The notes: generated by a model not told the origin, from the letters alone. 22,898 bases of DNA from CS1-C013 sp964347265 (GCA_964347265.1 CAYFXV010000008.1:1-22898); one strand, 5' to 3'; positions 1 to 8,014 are shown, counted from the stretch's first letter. Numbers and translations: made by a program.

Positions 1-2
1 TG

Positions 3-623
3 ATATCAGTGCCATTTGTGTTATTAGATGATGACCCAGAAGTTGTATTCAATAAAGCAGAAGATATAGAATCAGTTTGGACATATGATCCATTAAAAGA
101 TATGTGTGATAGTGGACAGCCTGAGAATTGGTGTGTATGGTCATCAAATCCAGCTCCAGATAACTTGGAAGAAATAGTACCAGGTTGGGGTTACTGGGTG
201 TTAACAAATAATGATACATTACTAATAATAGGCGGAAGCTTGTTTAGTCCTGCAACAACACCACCAAGTAAAGAATTGGTTGGTGGATGGAACTTGATAG
301 GTTATTATGGAACAGAATTCTATGGAGCAGATTGGGAAGAGGAATTTTTAGATAGTTATGATTCATGTGGTTTTTATCATAAATATGGTAATTATGTATA
401 TTGCAAATTAAGCTCACTAATAGACACACAAGAAGGCTATCCAAGATGGAGCTCCTTAATGGGTTATGATAATTGTGGAAATAGCACAACATATTGGGTT
501 GCTTTAGATGTATGCGATAATATGCATGCAGGTAAAGGTTATTGGATAGAAATAGATGTAGAAGATTTGTATGTTCCGGCAACAGTTTGTCTATGGAATA
601 AAGAGTTTAACTGTTCGTTGTAG
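3..623 (+). CDS. C-terminal part of a secreted repeat protein (5' end outside the window)
   Basis: The frame is open to the left edge, so the GTG at base 9 is probably not the start and the gene is truncated by the window. The visible residues form two copies of one domain. The first ends in PGWGYWV and IGGSLF; the second begins with GGWNLIGYYG and ends in AGKGYWIEID. The opening residues ISVPFVLLDD match the 'WNLISVP' beginning that such archaeal surface repeats usually have. There are several cysteines and many aromatic residues, and no C-terminal membrane helix. Secretion and a surface role are inferred from the domain type and from the neighbouring exported proteins. The exact substrate or partner is unknown. 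A TATA-like stretch and a new start follow within 60 bases, so the next gene is a separate unit. Confidence 0.75.
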   Translation: MSVPFVLLDDDPEVVFNKAEDIESVWTYDPLKDMCDSGQPENWCVWSSNPAPDNLEEIVPGWGYWVLTNNDTLLIIGGSLFSPATTPPSKELVGGWNLIGYYGTEFYGADWEEEFLDSYDSCGFYHKYGNYVYCKLSSLIDTQEGYPRWSSLMGYDNCGNSTTYWVALDVCDNMHAGKGYWIEIDVEDLYVPATVCLWNKEFNCSL

Positions 624-683
624 ACCTAATCAAACAGTTAAGCTTTTATAATTTACGGTTTAACTATATATGAGTGATAAAAA

Positions 684-1424
684 ATGGATTTCAAAATATT
701 ATTGACCACTCTTATCGGAATGACATTATTCTCTAATTTAGTTTTAGCACAAATTATGCCACCGCATCAATTTTTTGGATCTGTTACTTGGAATGGAAGT
801 CCTGCTCCAGGTGGAATGAGTGTTGTTGCTAAAATAAATGGAGTAGAAGTTGCAAGCACAACAACTAAAGATGGGAGATATGGTTATGATCCTATTTTTT
901 ATATAGCTGGTGATAGATCAGGAGATGAAATTAGTTTTTTTGTAAATGGAGTTGATACTGGACAAACAAAATATTTTTGTAATGGTTGCACTACATTACT
1001 AGATCTAACAGCCACAGGTCCAGAAGAACCTTCTCCTCAACCAACTGGGCCTACTGGTGGTGGAGGTGGGGGCGGGTTTGTATCAACAACTACAGAAGAA
1101 CCTGAAGAAGAAGTAGAAGAAGAGCCACAACCTTGTCAAGAAAGATGGATTTGTGAAGATTGGTCTGAATGCAAAGATGGTCAACAAACTAGAGTTTGTG
1201 AAGATGTAAATGAATGTGGAACAGATAGAGATATTCCTTTAATGATTCAGCCATGTTCAAAAGAAGAAATTGAAGAAACAGCAGAAGGTGAAGAAGGAAT
1301 ATTAGGTAGTCCAGCAGGATTTTTCTTAGGAATATCAACAACAAATTGGATTATTGGTGGAATAATTGGAATAATAGTTGCAGCAATAATAATTTTTTTA
1401 ATAACAAGAAAAAAGAAAAGATAA
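684..1424 (+). CDS. Membrane-anchored surface protein: CarbopepD_reg-like domain plus TSP1-like module
   Basis: 246 aa. Residues 1-22 are a signal peptide ending LVLAQ. Residues about 27-112 form a beta-sandwich typical of carboxypeptidase-regulatory-like domains (FFGSVTWNGSPAPGG, then STTTKDGRYGYD). A Pro/Gly-rich linker with a run of seven glycines and an acidic E-rich stretch follow. Residues about 148-191 carry a Cys-rich module WICEDWSEC...QTRVC...CGT, resembling thrombospondin type 1 repeats common in DPANN surface proteins. Residues about 218-241 are one transmembrane helix, followed by RKKKR. The protein should sit outside the cell with a C-terminal anchor. A related TSP1-like module is in the gene at 5056. 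The ATG at 684 is preceded by GAGTGAT at 672-678 and a TATA-like stretch near 645. The function is not known; adhesion is only a guess. Confidence 0.8.
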   Translation: MDFKILLTTLIGMTLFSNLVLAQIMPPHQFFGSVTWNGSPAPGGMSVVAKINGVEVASTTTKDGRYGYDPIFYIAGDRSGDEISFFVNGVDTGQTKYFCNGCTTLLDLTATGPEEPSPQPTGPTGGGGGGGFVSTTTEEPEEEVEEEPQPCQERWICEDWSECKDGQQTRVCEDVNECGTDRDIPLMIQPCSKEEIEETAEGEEGILGSPAGFFLGISTTNWIIGGIIGIIVAAIIIFLITRKKKR

Positions 1425-1446
1425 AATGCATAAATAATTGAATATC

Positions 1447-1872
1447 ATGGATAAAGTTTCTTTAAGAATTATTAAGCCTGTTGATGAGAAAGCTAATATT
1501 GATATTATATCAAGGTTTATGCCTGAAATAGGAACAATATGTTCAAACCAGATAAGAGCAGGAATTCTACACTTATTAATACACTCTCCCAGATCTATGC
1601 ATTCTTTGAAAGTTGAAAATATTTGTTTTAAACTAGGAATAAGACAGTCTGTTTGCATTCATCATTTAGAAAGACTAAGTGAATGGAAATTGATTGATGT
1701 TAAAAAACATCAGAAGTACGGAAATAAAACTAGAAGAAGCATATGGGGTTTGAATTTAAATTATCCCACTTGGATTTTAGAATGTTATAAAAGCATGAGA
1801 AGTCACTTTTTCTCAGAAAAACAATTAGATAAAATAACAAATATAAATAAGAGTCTTAGATTTGGTAGCTAG
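1447..1872 (+). CDS. Winged-helix (ArsR-like) DNA-binding protein
   Basis: 141 aa from the ATG at 1447. A TTG nine bases upstream is in frame, but ATG is the more likely start. The core is a winged helix-turn-helix: a first helix around SNQIRAGILHLLIH, then KVENICFKLGIRQSVCIHHLERL as the HTH with the recognition helix, then a wing around KLIDVKKHQKYGNKTRRSIWGL. The C-terminal part, with PTWILECYKSMRSHFF, is conserved in related DPANN regulators as I remember them. No sensor domain is seen. It lies between exported-protein genes and starts 23 bases after the previous one, so it may be co-transcribed and may regulate the surface island; that is inference. Confidence 0.72.
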   Translation: MDKVSLRIIKPVDEKANIDIISRFMPEIGTICSNQIRAGILHLLIHSPRSMHSLKVENICFKLGIRQSVCIHHLERLSEWKLIDVKKHQKYGNKTRRSIWGLNLNYPTWILECYKSMRSHFFSEKQLDKITNINKSLRFGS

Positions 1873-1902
1873 TCGTCATTTTCTTGTCATAATTTTGTCG
1901 CA

Positions 1903-1911
1903 ATATTTATT
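1903..1911 (+). promoter_or_regulatory. TATA box of the 1939 gene
   Basis: ATATTTATT is centred about 32 bases before the ATG at 1939, and no Shine-Dalgarno sequence lies between. This spacing fits an archaeal promoter with a leaderless transcript. Confidence 0.45.
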
Positions 1912-1938
1912 ATTAGTTTTTAATTTATAAATAATATT

Positions 1939-3318
1939 ATGAAAAAAAACTATTCTATTTTAATTTTAATAATTTTTTTAATAACATCTTTAATTTTTTT
2001 CCAAGCTATTTTGGTTAAAGCACAGCCACCTTCTCCTGTATGGCCAACTGAGTGGTTAACGCCAGATTGTAATACAGACCCGAGTGATGAAAGTCCTAAA
2101 CAACTTGATATAATTGGTGATGCTTCTAACCCAGCAGCTTATTATGCTGAAGATGAAAACTATCTTTATTTAAGAGAAAGAGTTGAGGGAAACCCAAATG
2201 GAAAAGGCGGCGCAGGAATGTTTACTCAACACAATTGGGTAGTTGTTGTTGAACAAACAGGAGACAATTACTATGACTATCTTTTCTCTCTTAATGGTAA
2301 GGACGAAAAAGTTCAAATTTGGAAAAATGATCCGCAGGCAGCGGAAATAGATTGGGACCCTATTTTTAATGACCCAGCAGAAATCCCAATTTGGAATGGT
2401 TCAACAAGTGTTTATGCTCGAATAGATCCAAATGGAAGTTACTGGTTTGTTTCTTGGGCTATTCCTAAAAGTTATGGTGATTTTATTCTTGGAGAAAACC
2501 CAATTTTATACTTTTCTACATCAGGTAATGCAAACAATTACAATAAAGACCATCTTGATTGTTATGAAGAGCCATTTTGTGGAAATGGAGTTATAGACGA
2601 TTCAGAACAATGTGAATATCCGAACACACCTGACAATACTTACTGTTTTCAGACCACACAAGAATGTTTAGGTCCAAAACTAGGTACAAGAGATGCATAT
2701 GGTGATTGTAATTCAATTTGTGGTTGTGCATATGATCCATTCACATATCAATGTGTAGAAGGACAATGCGGTGCTTTATGTGACCAAGATGAAGATTGTC
2801 CCCAAACAACTGAAAAGTGCGATTATGTTAATAGAGTATATTGTACAAGAGATGGTTATGGAACCTGTGATGAAAATTGTGAATGTTTAGAAGATGATTG
2901 GGTTTGTGGAGATCCTGATGATGAATTGTATTGTTTGAATTGTGCTCACTGTGGGGACGGTGTGGTAAATTGTAATGAAGAATGTGAACCAGGAGATGTT
3001 GGTGATAGATGTTTACCAGAAAACACTACAATTTATTATTGCATCAATAACACTTCTTATGAAACACCAGAATATGACTCTTGTAATGCTACATGTCAAT
3101 GGGATAATTGTACAACAAAGATAATAACTGAGGATGATGATAGATGTCAACCATTACCACCACCTAATTGTACTTGGTGTTCTTCAGGAAATTTTGAATC
3201 ATCCTTTTCTTTAAATATGCCATCATTCAACTTTCAAAGACCATCCTTTAACTTCCCCAAACCATCATTTAATTTTCCAAAGTTCGATTTTTCAATTTCC
3301 AAATTTAATTTCCCATAA
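1939..3318 (+). CDS. Large cysteine-rich secreted protein with FNFP tail repeats
   Basis: 459 aa. A long signal peptide (about residues 1-29) ends VKAQ. Residues about 30-210 look like a beta-sandwich domain (DIIGDASNPAAYYAEDENYLYL, typical of CBM9/DOMON-like extracellular domains). From residue about 213 onward the protein is extremely cysteine-rich, starting with FCGNGVIDDSEQCEYP, the signature of Myxococcus-type DUF4215 repeats, and again CGDGVVNCNEECEPGD. After PLPPPNCTWC, the last 40 residues are a low-complexity tail of PSFNFxxP repeats with no transmembrane helix. Disulphide-rich folding outside the cell is likely. The PLxPPxCxWC motif recurs at the C-terminus of the protein at 3538. 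Specific function unknown. Confidence 0.78.
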   Translation: MKKNYSILILIIFLITSLIFFQAILVKAQPPSPVWPTEWLTPDCNTDPSDESPKQLDIIGDASNPAAYYAEDENYLYLRERVEGNPNGKGGAGMFTQHNWVVVVEQTGDNYYDYLFSLNGKDEKVQIWKNDPQAAEIDWDPIFNDPAEIPIWNGSTSVYARIDPNGSYWFVSWAIPKSYGDFILGENPILYFSTSGNANNYNKDHLDCYEEPFCGNGVIDDSEQCEYPNTPDNTYCFQTTQECLGPKLGTRDAYGDCNSICGCAYDPFTYQCVEGQCGALCDQDEDCPQTTEKCDYVNRVYCTRDGYGTCDENCECLEDDWVCGDPDDELYCLNCAHCGDGVVNCNEECEPGDVGDRCLPENTTIYYCINNTSYETPEYDSCNATCQWDNCTTKIITEDDDRCQPLPPPNCTWCSSGNFESSFSLNMPSFNFQRPSFNFPKPSFNFPKFDFSISKFNFP

Positions 3319-3421
3319 ATAAATGACTTGTACTAATTCTGTATAACTAATGTAATAAATTTGTTTATATTTTGTCTCAGACTATGTTAAATATTTTTTT
3401 AATTTTATTTTGAATATGCAT

Positions 3422-3537
3422 AACTTTCTAAAAAAAAGTTAAAGCGCCGAGGAGGGGCGCTATAACAAACCAGCGTTCACCGCAAGGTTTGGTTTTCCTA
3501 GGGAAACTAAATACCCAAAGTAATATGGTGAAATAAT
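3422..3537 (+). ncRNA. Structured 5' leader RNA, class unknown
   Basis: This 116-base leader contains several hairpins ahead of the ATG at 3538: AACTTT/AAAGTT (3422-3440); AGCGCC/GGCGCT (3443-3448 with 3456-3461) with loop GAGGAGG; CAAACC/GGTTTG (3466-3471 with 3486-3491) enclosing GCG/CGC with loop TTCAC; and TTTCC/GGAAA (3494-3498 with 3502-3506). The segment is much richer in GC than its surroundings. TTAAATATT at 3388-3396 could be the TATA box, which would put the transcript start close to the first hairpin. AGGA in the second loop can pair with TCCT at 3496-3499, giving a possible pseudoknot. It fits no riboswitch consensus that I can recall. Regulatory function is inferred. Confidence 0.5.
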
Positions 3538-4164
3538 ATGAATAAAATAATTGCAACAATTGTAGGTTTATTGGTATTAGCAACACCAGTATTAGCAAAT
3601 GGTGACGTGTCAGCAGCAACAATTAACACATATTTCACTAATGATGGTTGGGTTTCAGGGTTCGATGAGATGACAATGATAAATCCTTTATACGACAACC
3701 CTTGGCACCCTGAATTAATAACAGGTTACAGCGAGATGATAAATGAAGAAATATACGCGTATGGATTTGAACCACATACACTAACAGTTGTTAAACAAGG
3801 AGAGTACACTTACCATCATGATATGGATTACGTTAGTCTAAATGAAGACAAGTGGATATGGTACGATGGTGACCCTCACTGCTGCGGAGAGCTATTCATA
3901 GGTAAAGACGTTGCGTGGGGACAGGGAGAGAATGGCTTTGGTGCAGGAGATGTTTACAGATATGCAGAATTCGGTGAAGATCCTCTGTTTATAGATGAAA
4001 CACACGCAGGCGGTATTGGTACAGGTGCTTTCATGGACAGAATTGAGACAAACAAGGATACCTTTGTATATCAGTCAGTTGGATTAGACCAATTTGCTAC
4101 ATGTGATTTCGAACCACCAGTGTTTGAACCATTAGATCCACCAGACTGTGAATGGTGTGATTAA
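3538..4164 (+). CDS. Exported protein, unknown family, behind the structured leader
   Basis: 208 aa. Signal peptide of about 20 residues ending TPVLA. The mature part is acidic and aromatic (TINTYFTNDGWVSGFDEM, DKWIWYDGDPHCCGELF) with few cysteines, and ends in PLDPPDCEWCD. There is no membrane anchor. The last motif recurs in the cysteine-rich protein at 1939. The start TINTYF...GWVSGF is weakly like TTVNTDYEGMGDFEL in the next gene, so these two may be distant paralogues; this was judged by eye only. The gene has visibly more C/G at third positions than its neighbours. A U-rich terminator follows. Function not recognised. Confidence 0.7.
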   Translation: MNKIIATIVGLLVLATPVLANGDVSAATINTYFTNDGWVSGFDEMTMINPLYDNPWHPELITGYSEMINEEIYAYGFEPHTLTVVKQGEYTYHHDMDYVSLNEDKWIWYDGDPHCCGELFIGKDVAWGQGENGFGAGDVYRYAEFGEDPLFIDETHAGGIGTGAFMDRIETNKDTFVYQSVGLDQFATCDFEPPVFEPLDPPDCEWCD

Positions 4165-4175
4165 AACCCCTTGAT

Positions 4176-4204
4176 TTTTTCCTTTTCCTTTTTTAGGAAA
4201 AACC
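4176..4204 (+). terminator. T-rich terminator after the 3538 gene
   Basis: A long pyrimidine/T tract follows the stop. TTTTCCT (4183-4189) can pair with AGGAAAA (4195-4201). Archaeal termination typically uses T-rich tracts. Confidence 0.45.
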
Positions 4205-4241
4205 AAAAAACATAAAAAGATTACAACTTAAAGGTAATTAA

Positions 4242-5051
4242 ATGAAAAAAAGAATAAGCTTGATAGCAGTAGCATTAATGCTTATATTATATAGCAATGT
4301 AGCTTTTGCTACAACTGTTAATACAGATTATGAAGGAATGGGAGACTTTGAACTCCAAACAACTATTCTATCACCAATTGCTCCAATTATAACTGATACA
4401 GTTGATATAAACACAGGTTGCGACGGAGGTTGCTGTTGTTGTCCTGATTGCGCTGGTGATTATGAAGGTAATCAAATTGTAACAAACAATCCATTTGCTG
4501 CATCAGCTCATCAGACAAATGTAACAGATGGTTGTGTTGTCATAGAGCAATATTATTATGATGTAATAGATGATCAAACAATCGGAACTTCATATTATAC
4601 TTATTTTAATGGGACAGGCACTGCTGAATCGTACGTTTATGCAGTTCCTGGACAAGGTTTAAGTTATCAATTTGCAAACGGAACTGGTTCAGCTTTTGTT
4701 TCTTTTGATCAAGTAGTTTTCTTAAATAATGTCTTTGATTATGGAACAAGTTATGGAGGAGGTACTTGGGTTTGTAGTCCAGGTTATGCGAGATTAATGA
4801 ATGAATATTACTTTAATGATAAAGCTTACTACAACACAGAATTAGGATTACACTGTGTTCCTCTTGATGATAGCAGTCTTTATGCCTTCTTATTTGCTGA
4901 AACTACTGATTCATTTGGTTTAAGTTCTGAGATTCTGTTCGATTCAATAGAATATTATGAAAATATAGAGGCTGAAGGCTCTTCTGAATATGGTACTGTA
5001 GTTACTTCAAATGATGATATAGATTTTGATTTTGAGATGGAGTTAGGGTGA
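4242..5051 (+). CDS. Exported protein with CCCC cysteine cluster
   Basis: 269 aa. Signal peptide of about 23 residues ending NVAFA. The mature protein begins TTVNTDYEGMGDFELQT and has a dense cysteine group at residues about 60-70 (CDGGCCCCPDC). The rest is rich in Tyr, Thr and Asn, looks like beta structure, and ends in an acidic DIDFDFEMELG. No transmembrane anchor is present. The cysteine cluster could bind metal or form disulphides; the sequence does not decide. AAAGGTAATTA precedes the start as a weak Shine-Dalgarno. The next gene starts four bases after the stop, so the two form an operon. Family not recognised. Confidence 0.68.
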   Translation: MKKRISLIAVALMLILYSNVAFATTVNTDYEGMGDFELQTTILSPIAPIITDTVDINTGCDGGCCCCPDCAGDYEGNQIVTNNPFAASAHQTNVTDGCVVIEQYYYDVIDDQTIGTSYYTYFNGTGTAESYVYAVPGQGLSYQFANGTGSAFVSFDQVVFLNNVFDYGTSYGGGTWVCSPGYARLMNEYYFNDKAYYNTELGLHCVPLDDSSLYAFLFAETTDSFGLSSEILFDSIEYYENIEAEGSSEYGTVVTSNDDIDFDFEMELG

Positions 5052-5055
5052 TTAA

Positions 5056-6276
5056 ATGAAAAAAATATTATTACTTGCGGCATTGATTGGAACTGTTTTC
5101 CTAGTTCCGTTAGTATCAGCAGATGTAGTAAACATGAATGTAAGTGTTAATGGAACAGCTAATCTCAATATAACAGTTGATGCTGATGACACATTAGCAA
5201 GAGCAATGATAAATGAAACACAAACAGATACTTATGGAACAATGACTAGTTCAAGTCCAAAAGATGTAGTATTAAACGAGATAGCAAATGCTGGTGGGAA
5301 TCCTCTTCCAGAAACAGAAGGTTTGAATACAGTAAATGAAATTTGTAATGATCCTAATTTACAACAATATCTTAATGAAATTGGTAATTTACCACCATTA
5401 GGATTTGTGAGTTACTTAAAATCTTTAGGATATGATGATGAAGCTCATATAAACTTTATCTGGACTATGTGTCAGCAAGAATATATTAATCAACATCAGA
5501 GTGAGTGGTCACAAGATTTGATTGGAGGAGGAATACAACAAGGAGATTTAGTTAACATATTCAAAGCTGCTATAGGCTGGCTAACTGGAAATGGAGTAAG
5601 TACTTATGCAAATGCTAAAGAGCTGGCAATGATTCTAGAGAGTTATTTTGCAAGTGATAAAGATATTTGGTATTTAGCAAATAGAATAAAGCAACTAGAA
5701 TTAAGGGTAGAGGCTTTAGAAAGAACAATAGAAGGAATAGCACCAGAGGAATACTGTGAAAGCAAACTTGATATGATGAAAGAATACAATTTGACAGGTG
5801 TAAAGTGTGGTATAAACTCAACACAGTATTGGAATGCTAAGAAAGCAGGATTTGATAATTATGAAACAATTGCTTACAGCGATTGCAGTGAAGATTGGAT
5901 ATGTACAGATTGGTCTGAATGCGAAAATGGTGTACAGACTAGAAAGTGTGTTGATAAATATGATTGTGGCACTTTTTACAAAAAACCTGAAGAATCTAAA
6001 GAATGTGTAGTTTCAATACAACAAATAATTGGGGCACCATTTGTTCCCAATTCCAAGGGTTCTAAAGTAGAGGAATTTATAACTCTTGAGTATTTATTAA
6101 CAAAAAATTATCTACAGGTTTTATTAGTAATATTTGTTTCAATAACAACAGTTTTAATAGTTGTTGGAATAAAAAGAGATTCTCAAAAAACGAAAAAATT
6201 TAGATACAGATTTAAACCAATTAAATCTAGTTTCCCCTTTTCTTTTTTTAAAAAATTATCTAGATACCGAGTATAG
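5056..6276 (+). CDS. Membrane-anchored surface protein with coiled coil and TSP1-like module
   Basis: 406 aa. Signal peptide of about 22 residues ending VSADVV. Residues about 25-190 are a soluble domain (NEICNDPNLQQYLNEIGNLP, FVSYLKSLGYDDEAH). Residues about 210-235 form a short coiled coil (ANRIKQLELRVEALERTIEG), followed by YCESKLDMMKEYNLTGVKC, a combination seen in many DPANN surface proteins. Residues about 277-319 are a TSP1-like module (WICTDWSEC...QTRKC...CGT), related to that in the 684 gene down to a shared 15-base run, gattggtctgaatgc. One transmembrane helix (about 355-375) and a basic tail end the protein. The Shine-Dalgarno lies in the end of the upstream gene (AGGGTGAT). Likely anchored outside the membrane; function unknown. 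Confidence 0.78.
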   Translation: MKKILLLAALIGTVFLVPLVSADVVNMNVSVNGTANLNITVDADDTLARAMINETQTDTYGTMTSSSPKDVVLNEIANAGGNPLPETEGLNTVNEICNDPNLQQYLNEIGNLPPLGFVSYLKSLGYDDEAHINFIWTMCQQEYINQHQSEWSQDLIGGGIQQGDLVNIFKAAIGWLTGNGVSTYANAKELAMILESYFASDKDIWYLANRIKQLELRVEALERTIEGIAPEEYCESKLDMMKEYNLTGVKCGINSTQYWNAKKAGFDNYETIAYSDCSEDWICTDWSECENGVQTRKCVDKYDCGTFYKKPEESKECVVSIQQIIGAPFVPNSKGSKVEEFITLEYLLTKNYLQVLLVIFVSITTVLIVVGIKRDSQKTKKFRYRFKPIKSSFPFSFFKKLSRYRV

Positions 6277-6277
6277 C

Positions 6278-6300
6278 TTCCCCTTTCTTTATTTTTATTT
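6278..6300. terminator. T-rich terminator region between convergent genes
   Basis: An 18-base gap separates the stop of the surface-protein gene from the stop of the opposing YchF gene. The + strand is a T/C-rich tract (cccctttctttatttttatt) that can end transcription of the + strand unit. Confidence 0.35.
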
Positions 6301-7425
6301 AGCTGATTGAATAGAAATTATATCTCCATTTTTTAATTCATAATCAGCAGAAACTCTTTTCTTTGTTCTTGCATCAATTGCTCCAATAAAAGTTTCACCT
6401 ATATCAGTATGAACTTTAAAAGCTAAGTCTAATGCAGTTGAACCTTTAGGCATAAGAAATACATCAGGTAGAACATTACCTTTTTTATCAGAGAACTTAT
6501 GCTCATTTTCAACAGGATAAACTGCTATATATTTTAAAAAATCAAAAACAGCTTTATTCAAACACTCTTGAATTCCTGTTGAATTATATTTTTCTAAAAC
6601 CTTTTCTTTTATTAAATTCAAAGCCATTTGTTGCTTGTCATTTAATTCCTTTTTTGTTGTAAAATCTTTTTTCCCAGATACATAATCTATAAATCCTGAT
6701 TTGCTTGCAGTTCTTAAAGCAATCTCAGCTTCAGCAGAACAAGGAACAATTATCAAATTTGGAAAATCCTTTCTCATTTTTTCTAAATTTTTTTCAGAAT
6801 TAGATAAATCAATTTTATTAGCTGCTATTAAGATTGGTTTAGAAAGTTTTCTTAATTCTTTGGCTAATTCATCAGGATTTATTCCAACTTTATTAATTGC
6901 TTCATTTACATGCTTTTCTTTTATTCCCAAACCTGCTAAAACAGTAGCAGCCTTTTCCTTATCTCTAATTTTTTTAATGTTTCTTTTAATTATAGAAGCA
7001 AACCATAGGTCAATTTCATTTTCTAAAAATTTAATGTCTTCAGAAGGATCATAACCTTCAGTTTTATTACCTTCAGCATCAATTGTTCCAGAAGCATCAA
7101 CTATGTGAATTAACATGTCTGCTTGTATAATATCATTTAAAAATTGGTTTCCTAATCCCCTTCCTTCATGAGCTCCTGGTATTAATCCTGCAATATCCCA
7201 AAGTTTTACAGGTATTAATCTTACTCCATCTATGCATTTAGAATTTTTTGGATTACATTTTAAATTTAATTCTTTGCAAGGGCAAGCTGATGTAACATAA
7301 GAGATGCCAACATTTGGTTTTATGGTTGTAAATGGTCTTGCGGATATAGGAACATCAATCATTGTTGAAGCTTTGAAAAAACTTGATTTTCCGCACGAGG
7401 GTTTTCCACAAATTGCTATTTCCAT
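6295..7425 (-). CDS. ychF: YchF/OBG-family GTPase/ATPase with TGS domain
   Basis: 376 aa from the ATG at 7425 (MEIAICGKPSCGKSS). An in-frame ATG at 7470 would add 15 residues and run over the divergent promoter, so it is less likely. P-loop GKPSCGKSS at residues 7-15, switch PFTTIKPNVG, DxxG motif DIAGL, NKID, and a C-terminal TGS domain (VFLMPKGSTALDLAFKVHTDIG ... NGDIISIQ). The insertion CPCKELNLKCNPKNSKCIDGV before the DIAG motif is typical of archaeal members. Family members are cytoplasmic ribosome-associated nucleotidases. Divergent from the NusA-like KH gene, with a palindrome between the two starts. Confidence 0.9.
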   Translation of the reverse strand: MEIAICGKPSCGKSSFFKASTMIDVPISARPFTTIKPNVGISYVTSACPCKELNLKCNPKNSKCIDGVRLIPVKLWDIAGLIPGAHEGRGLGNQFLNDIIQADMLIHIVDASGTIDAEGNKTEGYDPSEDIKFLENEIDLWFASIIKRNIKKIRDKEKAATVLAGLGIKEKHVNEAINKVGINPDELAKELRKLSKPILIAANKIDLSNSEKNLEKMRKDFPNLIIVPCSAEAEIALRTASKSGFIDYVSGKKDFTTKKELNDKQQMALNLIKEKVLEKYNSTGIQECLNKAVFDFLKYIAVYPVENEHKFSDKKGNVLPDVFLMPKGSTALDLAFKVHTDIGETFIGAIDARTKKRVSADYELKNGDIISIQSAK

Positions 7426-7441
7426 TATATCACTTACATTA

Positions 7442-7461
7442 AAATTTAGAATTCTAAATTT
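7442..7461. promoter_or_regulatory. Perfect 20-bp palindrome in a divergent promoter
   Basis: AAATTTAGAATTCTAAATTT is its own reverse complement over all 20 bases. It lies 16 bases upstream of the YchF ATG (minus strand) and 49 bases upstream of the NusA-like ATG (plus strand), next to the probable TATA boxes of both. This is the expected form and place of an operator for a dimeric regulator; which regulator is unknown. Confidence 0.5.
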
Positions 7462-7480
7462 AAAAAACAAGTTAAAAATC

Positions 7481-7488
7481 TTTATATG
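7481..7488 (+). promoter_or_regulatory. TATA box of the NusA-like gene
   Basis: TTTATATG lies about 25 bases before the ATG at 7511, with no Shine-Dalgarno between. This is consistent with a leaderless archaeal transcript. Confidence 0.45.
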
Positions 7489-7510
7489 TAGCTTTGATAA
7501 TATAATCTTT

Positions 7511-8014
7511 ATGCAAACTCCAATTTGTGAAGTATGTTTAAAATCTAAAATCTTGTGTAATGCCTGTCAAGCTAAATTAAATGAAAGAACAACGACTAAA
7601 GATGAGATAGAAATTGCAAGATATATTTATAAATTAAGTGAAAAGATGAAAAGTATAAAAGATGTTAAAATAGTAAAGATAATTAATAGTAATGTTTTAA
7701 TTATAGTGACTGGGAGAGGAGATGCAGCAAAGCTTGTTGGAAGGTCTGGTTCTGTTGTTAAAAAAATAGCAAAAAAGTTTAAGAAACCAATAAGAATTTT
7801 AGAGAAAGCTTCTACTTTTAAGGATTTTGTTGAAGAATTAATATTCCCTACTTCAGTAAATGGGATTAATACTCTTTATAGAAATAATGAGGAAATATTA
7901 AGAATAAGAATTCCAGCTGTTCAAAAAAACCACCTTTTAATAAAACCAGAAAATTTTTCAGAAATAATTTCAAGTTTCTTTAATAAAAAAGCTGAGTTGG
8001 TTTTTGAACTATAA
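7511..8014 (+). CDS. NusA-like KH-domain protein with N-terminal CxxC pair
   Basis: 167 aa from the ATG at 7511. The frame is open further upstream but overlaps the opposing gene and promoter. The N-terminus MQTPICEVCLKSKILCNAC has cysteines at 6, 9, 16 and 19, a plausible zinc site and characteristic of this archaeal family. The middle and C-terminal part is a NusA-type KH domain: VTGRGDAAKLVGRSGSVVKKIAKKF, with the GxxG loop as GRSG. Family members bind RNA and are usually annotated as archaeal NusA-like transcription elongation factors; the role here is taken from the family. The 3' end overlaps the convergent PAP2 gene by six bases. Confidence 0.82.
   Translation: MQTPICEVCLKSKILCNACQAKLNERTTTKDEIEIARYIYKLSEKMKSIKDVKIVKIINSNVLIIVTGRGDAAKLVGRSGSVVKKIAKKFKKPIRILEKASTFKDFVEELIFPTSVNGINTLYRNNEEILRIRIPAVQKNHLLIKPENFSEIISSFFNKKAELVFEL

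Noticed and set aside
244..582. Minus-strand 112-aa frame
   Set aside because: Antisense to the repeat-containing secreted protein; low-complexity His/Leu/Asn composition typical of reversed coding sequence.
3441..3510. tRNA gene in the folded leader
   Set aside because: No cloverleaf, no GGTTC-type T arm, no acceptor pairing; hairpins are consecutive.
3428..3698. Minus-strand frames of 63 and 64 aa across the leader
   Set aside because: They overlap the structured leader and the signal peptide region of the + gene, and show no domain or plausible composition.
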